Part shown: one piece after another, positions 8,623-17,682 of the stretch
How the letters are laid out: each line of letters opens with the position of its first letter
Position numbering within the stretch: the stretch's first letter is position 1
Assembly: GCF_003675325.1 (NCBI RefSeq)
Contig: NZ_CP033073.1
Location: 1,426,001-1,490,000, forward strand
DNA: 64,000 nucleotides
Direction: 5' to 3'
DNA from: Streptomyces dangxiongensis
GTDB taxonomy: Bacteria > Actinomycetota > Actinomycetes > Streptomycetales > Streptomycetaceae
The notes under the pieces: generated by a model
Told to the model about the DNA's origin: nothing
What the model saw: the letters and a program-made list of their open reading frames with translations, nothing else
Databases searched by the model: none
Made by a program: the position numbers and the translations under genes

Positions 8623-9863
8623 GGCTGGCGTGAAGGCACTCGTACCGAAGTTGGAAGGTGCCGCCGTGATCGTTGAGAGGGCACGCGAGGTTTTGGCCAA
8701 GGCCCTCACGCCCGAAGGGGGCTCGCGGGCGCGTACCGGATTTTGGCGCGTAGCTGCGGTGTACGCCCTGGTCATGCTGGGGTGGACGCTGCCGATTCCG
8801 CTGTACGCGCTCCGGGCGCCGCGAATGGGCTTCGGACCGTTCACCACGACGCTGGTGTTCGCCGTCTACGCATGGGGAACGGCGCTGGCTTTGATGATGT
8901 TCGCATCCCTGTCCGACCATACGGGGCGTCGCCCGCTCCTGGTCGGCGCCCTGGCCGCCGCGACTGCGAGCACCGCCTTGGTTTTGTTTGCATGCGACGT
9001 CGGAACGTTGCTGGTGGCGCGGTTCCTGTGCGGATTGGCCACCGGTGTGTTCACCGCAACCGCTACCGCAGCACTCAATGAGCTGGCCGGAGAACCTCGC
9101 GCACGGCGAACGTCGATCGTGTCCACTGCCGCGAGCATGGGCGGACTAGGGCTGGGCACCGTCACGGCGGGTCTGTTCGCCCAGTACGGCGCGGACCCCA
9201 CGCGCCTGGTGTTCTGGGCGTATCCGGGCACCCGGGCACTGGCGTTTCCCGCCCTCGCCGTCGTCCCGGAGACCGTTGCCGTTCGGCGACGCCCCGTCCT
9301 GTCCGTGCGCCGACCGACCCTGCCCGACCGGCGGGCAGATCGGCCGGAATTTGCGAGCGCCGCCACGGCGGCCGTCCTGGCCGCCTTCGCCGTCAGCGGA
9401 TGTTCTCCTCGCTGGTGCCCTCATTCCTGCGCGAACAACTGCACGTTCGCAACCTCGCCGCGATCGGCGCAGAGCTGCGCTGCTGTTCCTCATCGCCCTG
9501 ATCGCCCAAGTGGCCGCCCCCGGGCGCTGGCTGCGCGACGGCCGGCTTTCGACTGCTTTCCTTGTCGCGGGCATCGCGGTCTTCCAAACCGGGCAGTGGG
9601 TACGGTCGCTGCCGCTATTCGTGATCGGCCCCCTGCTGGCGGGCACCGGCGTCGGCCTGGGCGGATCTGCTGTCGACGATTTCCTCGCCGCATATGCCGG
9701 CACGATCGTGCCCACCCTGGCCCTGGGACCGCTTGACCAGATCCTCGGCCAGGGCATCGCGACCTCGCTGCCGCCTGTCGCCGTGGCCGCCACAACGCTC
9801 GCCACCGCCCGAAGGCGACCCGCAGCACCGTACTTGCTGCATCCACGAAAGGAACAATCATGA
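8621..9863 (+). pseudogene. MFS transporter, two frameshifts
   Basis: The first part reads as a major facilitator N-terminal half: a membrane helix around LVMLGWTLPIPLYAL, then the motif-A region FASLSDHTGRRPLLVGALA and further helices to about 9390. The frame then changes twice: VPSFLREQLHVRNLAAIGAE continues in a second frame, and LLFLIALIAQVAAPGRWLRD onward, to the stop at 9861-9863, in a third. All three segments join into one normal MFS protein of about 400 residues. The gene is either dead or carries two sequencing errors. The start is uncertain (ATG 8621 lies in a repeat; later GTG codons are possible). Its stop overlaps the next start (ATGA). Confidence 0.75.
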
Positions 9864-10828
9864 GCCGGTCCACGATCGACCTGCCCCCACCCGACGGCCC
9901 TGGCTCCGTGTCGCAGGCACCGAAGCTCGCGGCCCGATTCAGCGATACGTTCACGAGCCGTTACATCGACACCGGCGAACTGCGCCTGCACGCGGTCATC
10001 GGCGGTGAAGGACCCGCCCTGCTGCTGCTGGCCGGCTGGCCCCAGACCTGGTACGCCTGGCGCCTTCTCATGCCCGCGCTGGCCAGAGACTTCCGTGTCG
10101 TCGCGGTCGACCCACGCGGCGTCGGACTGTCCGACAAGCCCTGCGACGGGTACGACACCGGCACCCTCGCCGACGACCTCGCCGCGCTGATGACCGCGCT
10201 GGGACACCAACGATTCGCCATGGTCGGCCACGATATCGGAATGTGGACCGGCTATGCCCTGGCCGCGGATCACCCCGACCGGCTCGATCGTCTGGCCGTC
10301 GCCGAAGCCGCGATCCCAGGCTTGTCCCCGTCACCACCTCTGTTCGGCAGTGCGGAGTCCAACGACCGACTCTGGCACTTCGGCTTCAACCGGCTCAGCG
10401 AGATCAATGAACGACTGGTCAAGGGGCGTGAACACCTCTACTTCGGCCACCAGTTCGCGACCAAAGCCACGAAGAAGCTGCCCGACTACGCCGTCAAGCA
10501 CTACGTCGACATCCTCGCGGCTGACCCGGACGCCCTGCGTGCCAGCTTCGAGTTCTACCGCGCGCTCGACACGACCATCGCGCAGAACCAGCGGCGCAAG
10601 TCACGACCGCTCACCCTCCCCATCCTGACGATTGCAGGAGCGGACAACTCGGGCGAAATGGTCGGCAACACCATGAGGCTCGCGGCCGACGACGTGCAAA
10701 GCCTCATCATTCCCGAGTGCGGCCACTACCCGCCGGAAGAGGCACCGGAAGCGATGCTGGCCGCCCTCACCACGTTTCTGGCCCCATACCGGGATAACCC
10801 GAATAATTATCCGGCAATGTCGCGGTAG
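9860..10828 (+). CDS. Alpha/beta-hydrolase, epoxide hydrolase-like
   Basis: A 322-residue alpha/beta-hydrolase. The nucleophile elbow is GHDIGMW near residue 117, giving an aspartate nucleophile as in epoxide hydrolases and haloalkane dehalogenases. The oxyanion region is LLAGWPQTWYAWR, and DPRGVGLSDKP and a late GHYPPEE histidine complete the usual layout. The ATG overlaps the stop of the MFS gene by ATGA, so the two were translationally coupled. That makes a degradative or self-protection pair under the TetR gene at 7931 plausible. The substrate is unknown. Confidence 0.87.
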   Translation: MSRSTIDLPPPDGPGSVSQAPKLAARFSDTFTSRYIDTGELRLHAVIGGEGPALLLLAGWPQTWYAWRLLMPALARDFRVVAVDPRGVGLSDKPCDGYDTGTLADDLAALMTALGHQRFAMVGHDIGMWTGYALAADHPDRLDRLAVAEAAIPGLSPSPPLFGSAESNDRLWHFGFNRLSEINERLVKGREHLYFGHQFATKATKKLPDYAVKHYVDILAADPDALRASFEFYRALDTTIAQNQRRKSRPLTLPILTIAGADNSGEMVGNTMRLAADDVQSLIIPECGHYPPEEAPEAMLAALTTFLAPYRDNPNNYPAMSR

Positions 10829-11349
10829 AAGGGCTCCAAGACATACACAGCCACCTCGGAAGAGCAGCTTAAACCCGCGCCGTCTTGCCGTCCCTCTGCG
10901 TTCGACCGGGCGGCGTTCGGTCTGACCGTGACGCTCGCCGAACTCCGGGGTACGCAGGGGCTTCGTCGTGGACTGCGCGGAACCCCCTGGGCGCCCTTCG
11001 ATACGGCGCGCACCCCGCTGATCTTCCGGTGAGCTGTTCGTCCAGGCGAGCCCCGACGCTCCGCTGTCCGCGTGGGGCCTTGACCCAAGCCCTTAAATCC
11101 GGCCTTGGGTCAAGGCCCGCCTACCACCTCCAGCAGCATCACTGGCGAGCCCTGCACCAGACCCGGGCCACCGTCAGCCACTACAACCGGCGCGGCGACC
11201 CCCTCCCAGCCCGCCTCCGCCCCTGGCGGCAACCCGAGCAGAACCGATCACAACCTCAAGATCTGAGGCTGTAGTACTGGGCTGTCGCGGCAGAGTACCT
11301 GTGGGCTCATAGACACGGCCGTTACGCGACGACGGCCCGCCTCCTGAAC
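10829..11349. other. Gene-poor stretch with one strong hairpin
   Basis: No frame on either strand gives a protein I can support. The only clear structure is the inverted repeat at 11075-11118. Sequence around 11280-11340 has been joined to a lysA fragment, so at least one junction lies here. Confidence 0.4.
11075..11118. repeat. 15-bp inverted repeat (hairpin)
   Basis: Arms GGGCCTTGACCCAAG (11075-11089) and CTTGGGTCAAGGCCC (11104-11118), perfect, with a 14-nt loop. It could be a terminator for the hydrolase gene or the end of a lost mobile element. There is no T-run. Confidence 0.55.
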
Positions 11350-11868
11350 GTGAGCGTCCCGGCCGGCCGCGTCCGCGCCGAGTTGGAGGAAGGCTGCGTC
11401 CGTGCCGGCCTGACCGTGCCGCAGCTCACCCTGGAACCCGGCCGGGCGGTCATCGGCCCCGCGGGCGTCGCCGTCTACCGGGTCCTCGCCATCGAGCGCA
11501 CCGGGCAGCACGTCTTCGTCGCCGTGGACGGCGGCATGAGCGACAACCCCAGGCCCGCGCTGTACGGAGTGCGGTACGCGCCCCGGCTCATCGGCCGCCC
11601 GCCGGCGGTGCCACCACGGCTCGTCACCGTCGTGGGCCGGCACTGCGAGGCGGGCGACGTCCTCGCGGACGACGTCGCGCTCCCGGGTGACATACGCCCC
11701 GGCGAACTCCTCGCCGTCCCGGCGGCCGGCGCCTACCACCTGTCCATGGCGTCCGGTTACGACATGGTCGGCCGACCGCCCGTCGTCGCGGTCGCGGACG
11801 GACTCGCCCACACGCTCGTCCGCCGCGAATCACTGGACGACATGAGCCGCCGGGACATCGGCCTGTAG
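11350..11868 (+). pseudogene. Diaminopimelate decarboxylase, C-terminal fragment
   Basis: About 170 residues match the C-terminal third of LysA, the PLP enzyme making lysine from meso-diaminopimelate. LTLEPGRAVIGPAG is the E-P-G-R motif region, and VAVDGGMSDNPRPALYG, then GRHCEAGDVLADDV and AGAYHLSMASGYD follow in order to a normal end. The N-terminal barrel with the PLP lysine is absent and the sequence before about 11340 is unrelated, so the gene was cut by a rearrangement. Without the barrel it cannot work alone. It could be translated from GTG at 11350 or a nearby codon, but no ribosome site is evident. Confidence 0.75.
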
Positions 11869-11933
11869 CACCGAGCTCTCCCCGTCGTCGCCATCGCCGA
11901 AGGACTGCTGTAGTCCGGGGTCCGGGGGGACCT

Positions 11934-13447
11934 TCATAGGCTCAGCCGGTACGGCACCACGCACACGACGACATCGGTACGGGCCCTCAGCGCGGCCGCG
12001 AGCAGCAGGCCGCGCTGATTCTGGAGGATCTGGTAGCGGCGGTGGCGGGGCTCGACCTCGGGGATGAGCACGGCGATCTGCCGTCCTCCCTCCGCCGCAC
12101 GCTGGACGTAGTCGACGATCGGCTGGACGAGCGAGCGCTGCGGGCTGTCGATGACGTCGAGCCGTACGCCGGGATTCCAGCGGTCGCAGTTCTCTTCCAG
12201 CGCACGGACCTTGGCCGGATCGCTGTGCACGGCGACCGCGACAACCTCGTGGCCGAGGGCGCGGGCGGCGGTCAGGGCGTGCCGGGTGAGCTTGCTGACC
12301 TCCCCGACCGGCACGATGACGAGGGAGTCGGTACGCCGCAGCGGCGGCGGGATCTCACCGAGGCCGAGTTCCGGGCCGACGGCGGTGTGGTACCGCTGGA
12401 CGCGGGCGAACAGCAGCACAGCAGCGGCACCGCGGGCGACCATGACCCAGGCGCCTTCGAGGAACTTGGTGGTCAGCAGAACCGCGCAGGCCACGCTGGT
12501 CAGCACCGCGCCGAACCCGTTGAGCGCCGCACGCGGCAGCCAGCCGGGCGGCCGCCGGCCCGCCCAGTGCCGCACGAGCCCGACCTGGCTGATGCGGCAG
12601 CCGGTGGTCCTTGGCCAGCAGGCTCATCAGCACGGGCAGGCCGCCGAAGCTGGTGTTCGCGGCGAACAGCAGGACCCCGGTGACGACGAGATTGGCCGCG
12701 TAGTACGCCCACCCCGTCCCGTACGAGCCCGCCGTCAGTTGCGCCAGCACGGTCACACCCTCCCGCGGAGCCACATGGTCGCGCCGGATCAGGACGGCCA
12801 GCTCGATCAGCATCAGCCCGAGCAGCGCGCCCAGCATCAGCTCGGTGCGCTGCGCCCGCCTGACCCGCGGTTCGCGGAAGGCGGGCACGGCGTTGGCGTG
12901 GCCTCCACGCCGGTCAGCGCGGAGCAGCCGGAAGAGAACGCCTTGAGGATCAGCGGCAGCCCCAACGCCTCGGTGATGGGCACGGGTTGGGCATCGCCGA
13001 CGACCGCCGCAGGGTGGTCGCGCAGCAGACCGAGCACGACGATTCCGCCGATGCTGATGATGAACATCAGGGTGGGCGGCATCAGCACCCGGGCGCTCTC
13101 GGCGACGCCCCGCAGGTTCGCGACCGACCACACCGCCGAGGACGCCGACCTCGCCGTCGACATCCTCGACACCTGCATCCCAAGGCGAAGGAGAACGACT
13201 GACGGACGCCGACGGCGGCTGCCGGGCACCCACGTAGTCGACGACGAGACTGGCCGTCGCGAGGTAGCTCGTCCTCGGCCCGAGGTCCTTCTTCGCCACC
13301 GCATAGGCGCCGCCAACGGGTCGTTGCGGGTGAGGAGGCCGGGTCCGGAGACCAAGCGGAAGCGCATGATGTCCTTGTCCATCGCATCCGCCGCGTCCGT
13401 GGACACGGGCGCGGCAGTGGTCTCGGGGGCGGCGTGGTCGTCATCAG
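11934..13447 (-). pseudogene. APC-family permease with USP-like tail, shattered
   Basis: Collinear pieces of one large amino-acid permease lie in three frames. The start region is DKDIMRFRLVSGPGLLTRND and KKDLGPRTSYLATASLVVDY. A helix follows at LMFIISIGGIVVLGLLRDH, then LILKAFSSGCSALTGVEA, FREPRVRRAQRTELMLGALL, ANTSFGGLPVLMSLLAKDH and NGFGAVLTSVACAVLLTTKF. The C-terminus is a soluble domain with PIVDYVQRAAEGGRQIAVLI and a YQILQNQRGLLL segment ending VVPYRLSL. At least four frameshifts and one deletion (near 13150-13220) separate them. It sits downstream of kdpD, and a second copy of its last domain lies upstream of kdpF at 21883-22080. Confidence 0.75.
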
Positions 13448-13565
13448 GATCGGCGTCTCCTTGAGAGCGTGGGGGATGGTCCGGACGAGATTCCGGCCGG
13501 GCTGTTGTCGACGCTAGACGCCGACTTCTCTTGCTCCAGGGGCTCCTGGCGGTCCCCTGATTCCC

Positions 13566-16130
13566 CTACTTGAAACCTTGATTGTTTGCTGGCGCGTCGA
13601 TGACGGATTGTTGCCGAGTCGGCTGGGCGCCGGGCGCGACCGGCAGGCTGAGCACCATGGTGAGCCCGCCGCCCGGGGTGTCCTCGGCATCGAGGGTGCC
13701 GCCCATGGCCTCGGCGAAACCCCGCGCCACCGCCAGACCCAGTCCGACGCCCGCGCCGCGAGGCGCGTCCCCATAGCGCTGGAACGGCTCGAAGATGAGC
13801 CCCTTGGCCTCGTCGGGGACGCCCGGGCCCCGGTCGACCACGCGCACCTCGACCCGGTCGGCGAGGGAACTGGCGGACACCAGCACGGGCTCGCCCGGCG
13901 CACCGTACTTCACAGCGTTCTCCACCAGGTTGGCCACGGACCGCTCCAGGAGCCCCGCGTCGACGGCGACCATCGGCAGCGTCTCGGGGATGTCCAGATC
14001 CACGCTGTCCTCCGGCACCCCGCCGAGTGCCATCGGCACCACCTCGTCCAGGTCCATCTCCCGGATGATCGGCGTGACCGTGCCGGTCTGGAGGCGCGAC
14101 ATGTCCAGCAGGTTGCCCACCAGGTGATCGAGGCGGTCGGCGCCCTCCTCGATGCCCTCGAGCAGCTCCGCCTGGTCCTCCTCCGACCAGGCCACGTCGT
14201 CGGAGCGCAGCGAGGAGACCGCCGCCTTGATGCCGGCCAAGGGTGTACGAAGGTCGTGGCTGACGGCGGCCAGCAGGGCCGTGCGGATGCGGTTGCCCTC
14301 GGCGAGCGCACGGGACTGGTCGGCCTCGGACTGCAGCCGCTGCCGGTCAAGTACGACGACGGCCTGGGCGGCGAACGCTGCCAGCACCCGCCGGTCGGCA
14401 GCCGGCAGCACCCGGCCCGTCAGCGCGAGCGCCGTGTGGTCGCCCACGGGCACGTCGACGTCCGCGTCCTCCGGCCGCTCCACGGGCCGTCCCGTACCCG
14501 CGCGTCCCGCGCAGGTCCAGGGCGCCATGTCGCTCTCCCGCTCCAGCAGGTCCACCGATTCCATGCCGAACGTCTCCCGGACACGTTCAAGGAGTGCCTC
14601 TAGGCTGGTCTCTCCGCGCAGCACGCTGCCGGCCAGGAAGGAGAGGATCTCCGACTCGGCGCGCAGCCGTGCCGCCTGGTGCGTGCGCCGGGCGGCCAGG
14701 TCCACCACGGACGCCACCGACACGGCGACGCCGACGAAGATCGCGATCGCCACGATGTTCTTGGGGTCGGCGATCGTCAGGGTGTGTACGGGCGGGGTGA
14801 AGTACCAGTTCAGCAGGAGGGAACCCACCACCGCCGAGGCCAGCGCCGGGTACAGGCCCCCCAAGAGAGCCGCGGCGACCGTCAGAGTGAGGAAGAGCAG
14901 CATGTCGTTGGCCAGGCCGACCTCGGGCATGACGCTGGTGAGCAGCAGCGTGAGGAGGGCGGGGCCGGCCACACCGACCAGCCGGCCCCAGACGATCCGG
15001 GACCGCCCCAGCCGCGCACCCCGGGCCGCCGGCAGCCCGCGCCCCTTGCCCGCCTCGTCATGGGTGATCAGGTGGACGTCCAGATCGGGGCCCGACTCCC
15101 GGGCGACCGTGGCACCGACACCCGGGCCGAAGACGTACTGCCATCCCTTGCGACGGGACACGCCGAGGACGATCTGGGTGGCGTTCACCCCGCGGGCGAA
15201 GTCCAGGATCGCTACCGAGACGTCCTCGCCGATGACGTGGTGGAAGGTGCCGCCCAAGTCCTCGACGAGAGTCCGCTGGACCGCGAGTTCCTTGGGCGAG
15301 GCGGAGGTCAGGCCGTCGCTGCGGGAGATGTAGACGGCCAGGACCTCGCCACCCGCGCCCTTCTCCGCGAGCCGGGCCGCCCGACGGATCAGCGTGCGCC
15401 CCTCGGGACCGCCGGTCAGCCCGACCACGATCCGCTCACGTGAACCCCAGATCGCCGAGACCTGGTGCTCGCTGCGGTACTCGGTGAGATACGCGTCGAC
15501 CCGGTCGGCCACCCACAGCAGGGCCAGCTCGCGCAAGGCGGTGAGGTTGCCGGGCCGGAAGTAGTTGGACAGGGCCGCATCGACCTTGTCGGGCTTGTAG
15601 ATGTTGCCGTGCGCCATCCGTCGCCGCAGCGCCTGCGGCGACATGTCGACCAGCTCGATCTGGTCCGCCCGCCGCACCACCTCGTCCGGCACGGTCTCCT
15701 GCTGCCGTACGCCCGTGATCGACTCCACGATGTCGCCCAACGACTCCAGGTGCTGGATGTTCACCGTCGAGACCACGTCGATCCCGGCGGCGAGCAGTTC
15801 TTCCACGTCCTGCCACCGCTTGGTGTTGCGGGAGCCAGGGATGTTGGTGTGGGCGAGCTCGTCGACCAGGGCCGCCTGTGGGCGGCGCGCGAGTACCGCG
15901 TCCACGTCCATCTCGGTGAACGTGCCGCCGCGGTACTCCAGTTCCCTGCGCGGGATCTGCTCCAGACCGTGCAGCATCACCTCGGTGCGCGGCCGATGGT
16001 GGTGCTCGACGAAGGCGACCGCGCAGTCGGTGCCGCGTTCGACACGGCGGTGCGCCTCGGAGAGCATCGCGTACGTCTTGCCGACGCCCGGTGCCGCACC
16101 CAGGTATATCCGAAGCTTGCCGCGTGCCAT
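13566..16130 (-). CDS. kdpD: Osmosensitive K+ channel sensor histidine kinase KdpD
   Basis: An 854-residue membrane sensor kinase that phosphorylates KdpE at low potassium. The N-terminal KdpD domain has the Walker A GAAPGVGKT (residues 11-19) and DELAHTNIPGSRNTKRWQDV. A universal-stress-like domain spans about 245-365, four transmembrane helices about 395-485, and a GAF-like region about 505-610. The H-box SHDLRTPLAGIK is near residue 625, the N-box NLVENAVKYG near 738, then DRGPGVP and GVGLGLAV of the ATPase domain. All key residues are present and the length is typical of actinobacterial KdpD. It is the last gene of the operon, 71 bp after kdpE. Confidence 0.97.
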   Translation of the reverse strand: MARGKLRIYLGAAPGVGKTYAMLSEAHRRVERGTDCAVAFVEHHHRPRTEVMLHGLEQIPRRELEYRGGTFTEMDVDAVLARRPQAALVDELAHTNIPGSRNTKRWQDVEELLAAGIDVVSTVNIQHLESLGDIVESITGVRQQETVPDEVVRRADQIELVDMSPQALRRRMAHGNIYKPDKVDAALSNYFRPGNLTALRELALLWVADRVDAYLTEYRSEHQVSAIWGSRERIVVGLTGGPEGRTLIRRAARLAEKGAGGEVLAVYISRSDGLTSASPKELAVQRTLVEDLGGTFHHVIGEDVSVAILDFARGVNATQIVLGVSRRKGWQYVFGPGVGATVARESGPDLDVHLITHDEAGKGRGLPAARGARLGRSRIVWGRLVGVAGPALLTLLLTSVMPEVGLANDMLLFLTLTVAAALLGGLYPALASAVVGSLLLNWYFTPPVHTLTIADPKNIVAIAIFVGVAVSVASVVDLAARRTHQAARLRAESEILSFLAGSVLRGETSLEALLERVRETFGMESVDLLERESDMAPWTCAGRAGTGRPVERPEDADVDVPVGDHTALALTGRVLPAADRRVLAAFAAQAVVVLDRQRLQSEADQSRALAEGNRIRTALLAAVSHDLRTPLAGIKAAVSSLRSDDVAWSEEDQAELLEGIEEGADRLDHLVGNLLDMSRLQTGTVTPIIREMDLDEVVPMALGGVPEDSVDLDIPETLPMVAVDAGLLERSVANLVENAVKYGAPGEPVLVSASSLADRVEVRVVDRGPGVPDEAKGLIFEPFQRYGDAPRGAGVGLGLAVARGFAEAMGGTLDAEDTPGGGLTMVLSLPVAPGAQPTRQQSVIDAPANNQGFK

Positions 16131-16201
16131 GATCTCGTCTCTTCATCTCTGCGGTCGGGACCGCGGCGCGGGTGCGGGTGCGGGTCGGGGCGGGAAGACG
16201 T

Positions 16202-16885
16202 TCAGCCCTCGAAGCGGTAGCCCATCCCGGGCTCGGTGATGAGGTAGCGGGGGTGGGCGGGGTCCGACTCCAGCTTGCGGCGCAACTGCGCCATGTGGAC
16301 CCGCAGGGAGTTGGTCTTGTTGCTCTGCGAGACCCCCCAGACCTCCTGGAGCAACTGCTTTTGCGTGATGAGCCGGCCGGGATTGGTGACCAGGATCTCC
16401 AGCAGGTGCCATTCAGTCGGGGTAAGGCGGACGTCGTGGCCCGCGCGGGCGGCCTTCTTGGCGCGCAGGTCGACGCTGAAGTCGTCGGTGGTCACCAGGA
16501 CGGTCTCGGGGGCGAGCGGCACGTCCTCGGTACGGCGGACGGCGGCCCGCAGCCGGGCCAGCAGCTCGTCCATGCTGAACGGCTTGGTGATGTAGTCGTC
16601 GGCGCCCGCGTCGAGCGCGGCGACCTTCTCGTCGGAGGCACCGCGCGCCGACAGCACCAGGATCGGCACGCGGGTCCAGCCGCGCAGCGCCTTGATGACG
16701 TCGGTGCCGTCCATGTCGGGCAGGCCCAGATCGAGCAGGACCACGTCCGGCTGACAGGCGGCGGCCAGCCGGAGCGCGGTGGTGCCGTCGGGCGCCGGGT
16801 CCACCCCGTACCGGCGGGCCTGCAGGTTGATCACCAGTGCCCGGACGAGCTGAGGGTCGTCCTCCACCACCAGTACCCGGGTCAT
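16202..16885 (-). CDS. kdpE: KDP operon response regulator KdpE
   Basis: A 227-residue OmpR-type response regulator. The receiver domain has the acidic pocket VVEDD (7-10), the phosphoacceptor Asp52 in LLDLGLPDMDG and the conserved lysine in DDYITKPFS. The winged helix follows (LTPTEWHLLEILVTNPGRLI, then LRVHMAQLRRKLE and TEPGMGYRF). Phosphorylated by KdpD, it would activate the structural genes just upstream. Here kdpE comes before kdpD, the reverse of the common D-E order. A 124-bp gap with a hairpin separates it from kdpC. Confidence 0.96.
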   Translation of the reverse strand: MTRVLVVEDDPQLVRALVINLQARRYGVDPAPDGTTALRLAAACQPDVVLLDLGLPDMDGTDVIKALRGWTRVPILVLSARGASDEKVAALDAGADDYITKPFSMDELLARLRAAVRRTEDVPLAPETVLVTTDDFSVDLRAKKAARAGHDVRLTPTEWHLLEILVTNPGRLITQKQLLQEVWGVSQSNKTNSLRVHMAQLRRKLESDPAHPRYLITEPGMGYRFEG

Positions 16886-16945
16886 CGGGATACGCCCTTC
16901 CTGCTCGTACGGAGGGCCGGACCATGCGGAACCGGCCTCATGGCG

Positions 16946-16991
16946 GCGGGAGTCGACGCCTCAGGATGTCCCCCGGTCCGCCGACTCCCGC
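16946..16991 (-). terminator. Inverted repeat between kdpC and kdpE
   Basis: Arms GCGGGAGTCG (16946-16955) and CGACTCCCGC (16982-16991) with a 26-nt loop in the kdpC-kdpE gap. It may partly terminate or process the message so that the ATPase is made in excess over the regulators. The loop is long, so this is tentative. Confidence 0.4.
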
Positions 16992-17009
16992 GTGGTGCGC
17001 ATAAGGCCA

Positions 17010-17678
17010 TCAGCTCTTCGCCACGAGTTCCTTGAGCGCGATGTTGAGCTCAAGGACGTTCACCCTGGGTTCGCCGATGAAGCCGAGAGTGCGGCCGTCG
17101 GTGTGCTCGTCGACCAGCTTCTGCACCTGGCCGACGGACAGGCCGTTCTTCTCGGCGACCCGGTGGACCTGGAGGTCCCCGTAGTCGGGCGAGATGTCCG
17201 GGTCCAGGCCGGAACCGGAGGAGGTGACCGCGTCGGCGGGCACGTCCGAGGGCTTGACCGTGTAGCCGCCGACCGAGTTGTCCTTGACGACCGCTGCCTT
17301 GGCGGCTGTCACCCAGTCGATCAGGTCCTTGTTGTCACCGGAACGGTTCGTCGCGCCGGACAGGATCAGCGAGTACTGCGTGTTGACGCTGTTGGTGCCG
17401 AGGCCGTTGGCCGGGCGGCCCTGGAACCATTTCAGATCGGGCTCCGGGGTCTCCTGGCCCTTCTTCAGCGGCAGGTTGTACGACTGCCCGATGAGGGACG
17501 AGCCGACGACCTTGCCGTCCGCCTTGACCTCCGAACCGTTCGCCTGGTCGTTGAAGAGCGCCTGCGCCACACCGGTGACGGCAAGCGGGTAGATCACGCC
17601 CGTCACCACCGTCAGCACCAGCAGGGCGCGCAGCCCCGCCCACAGCAACCGGGCGGTGTTCGATACCGAGTTGTTCAT
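17010..17678 (-). CDS. kdpC: Potassium-transporting ATPase subunit KdpC
   Basis: A 222-residue subunit of the KdpFABC pump. A single N-terminal membrane helix (about residues 12-35, LLVLTVVTGVIYPLAVTGV) is followed by an extracytoplasmic domain. That domain carries the family motifs SLIGQSY, WFQGRPA, SSGSGLDPDISP, VHRVAEKNGLS and VNVLELNIAL. KdpC increases the ATP affinity of KdpB and stabilises the complex. It lies 4 bp after kdpB. The protein is intact. Confidence 0.96.
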   Translation of the reverse strand: MNNSVSNTARLLWAGLRALLVLTVVTGVIYPLAVTGVAQALFNDQANGSEVKADGKVVGSSLIGQSYNLPLKKGQETPEPDLKWFQGRPANGLGTNSVNTQYSLILSGATNRSGDNKDLIDWVTAAKAAVVKDNSVGGYTVKPSDVPADAVTSSGSGLDPDISPDYGDLQVHRVAEKNGLSVGQVQKLVDEHTDGRTLGFIGEPRVNVLELNIALKELVAKS

Positions 17679-17682
17679 GGGA

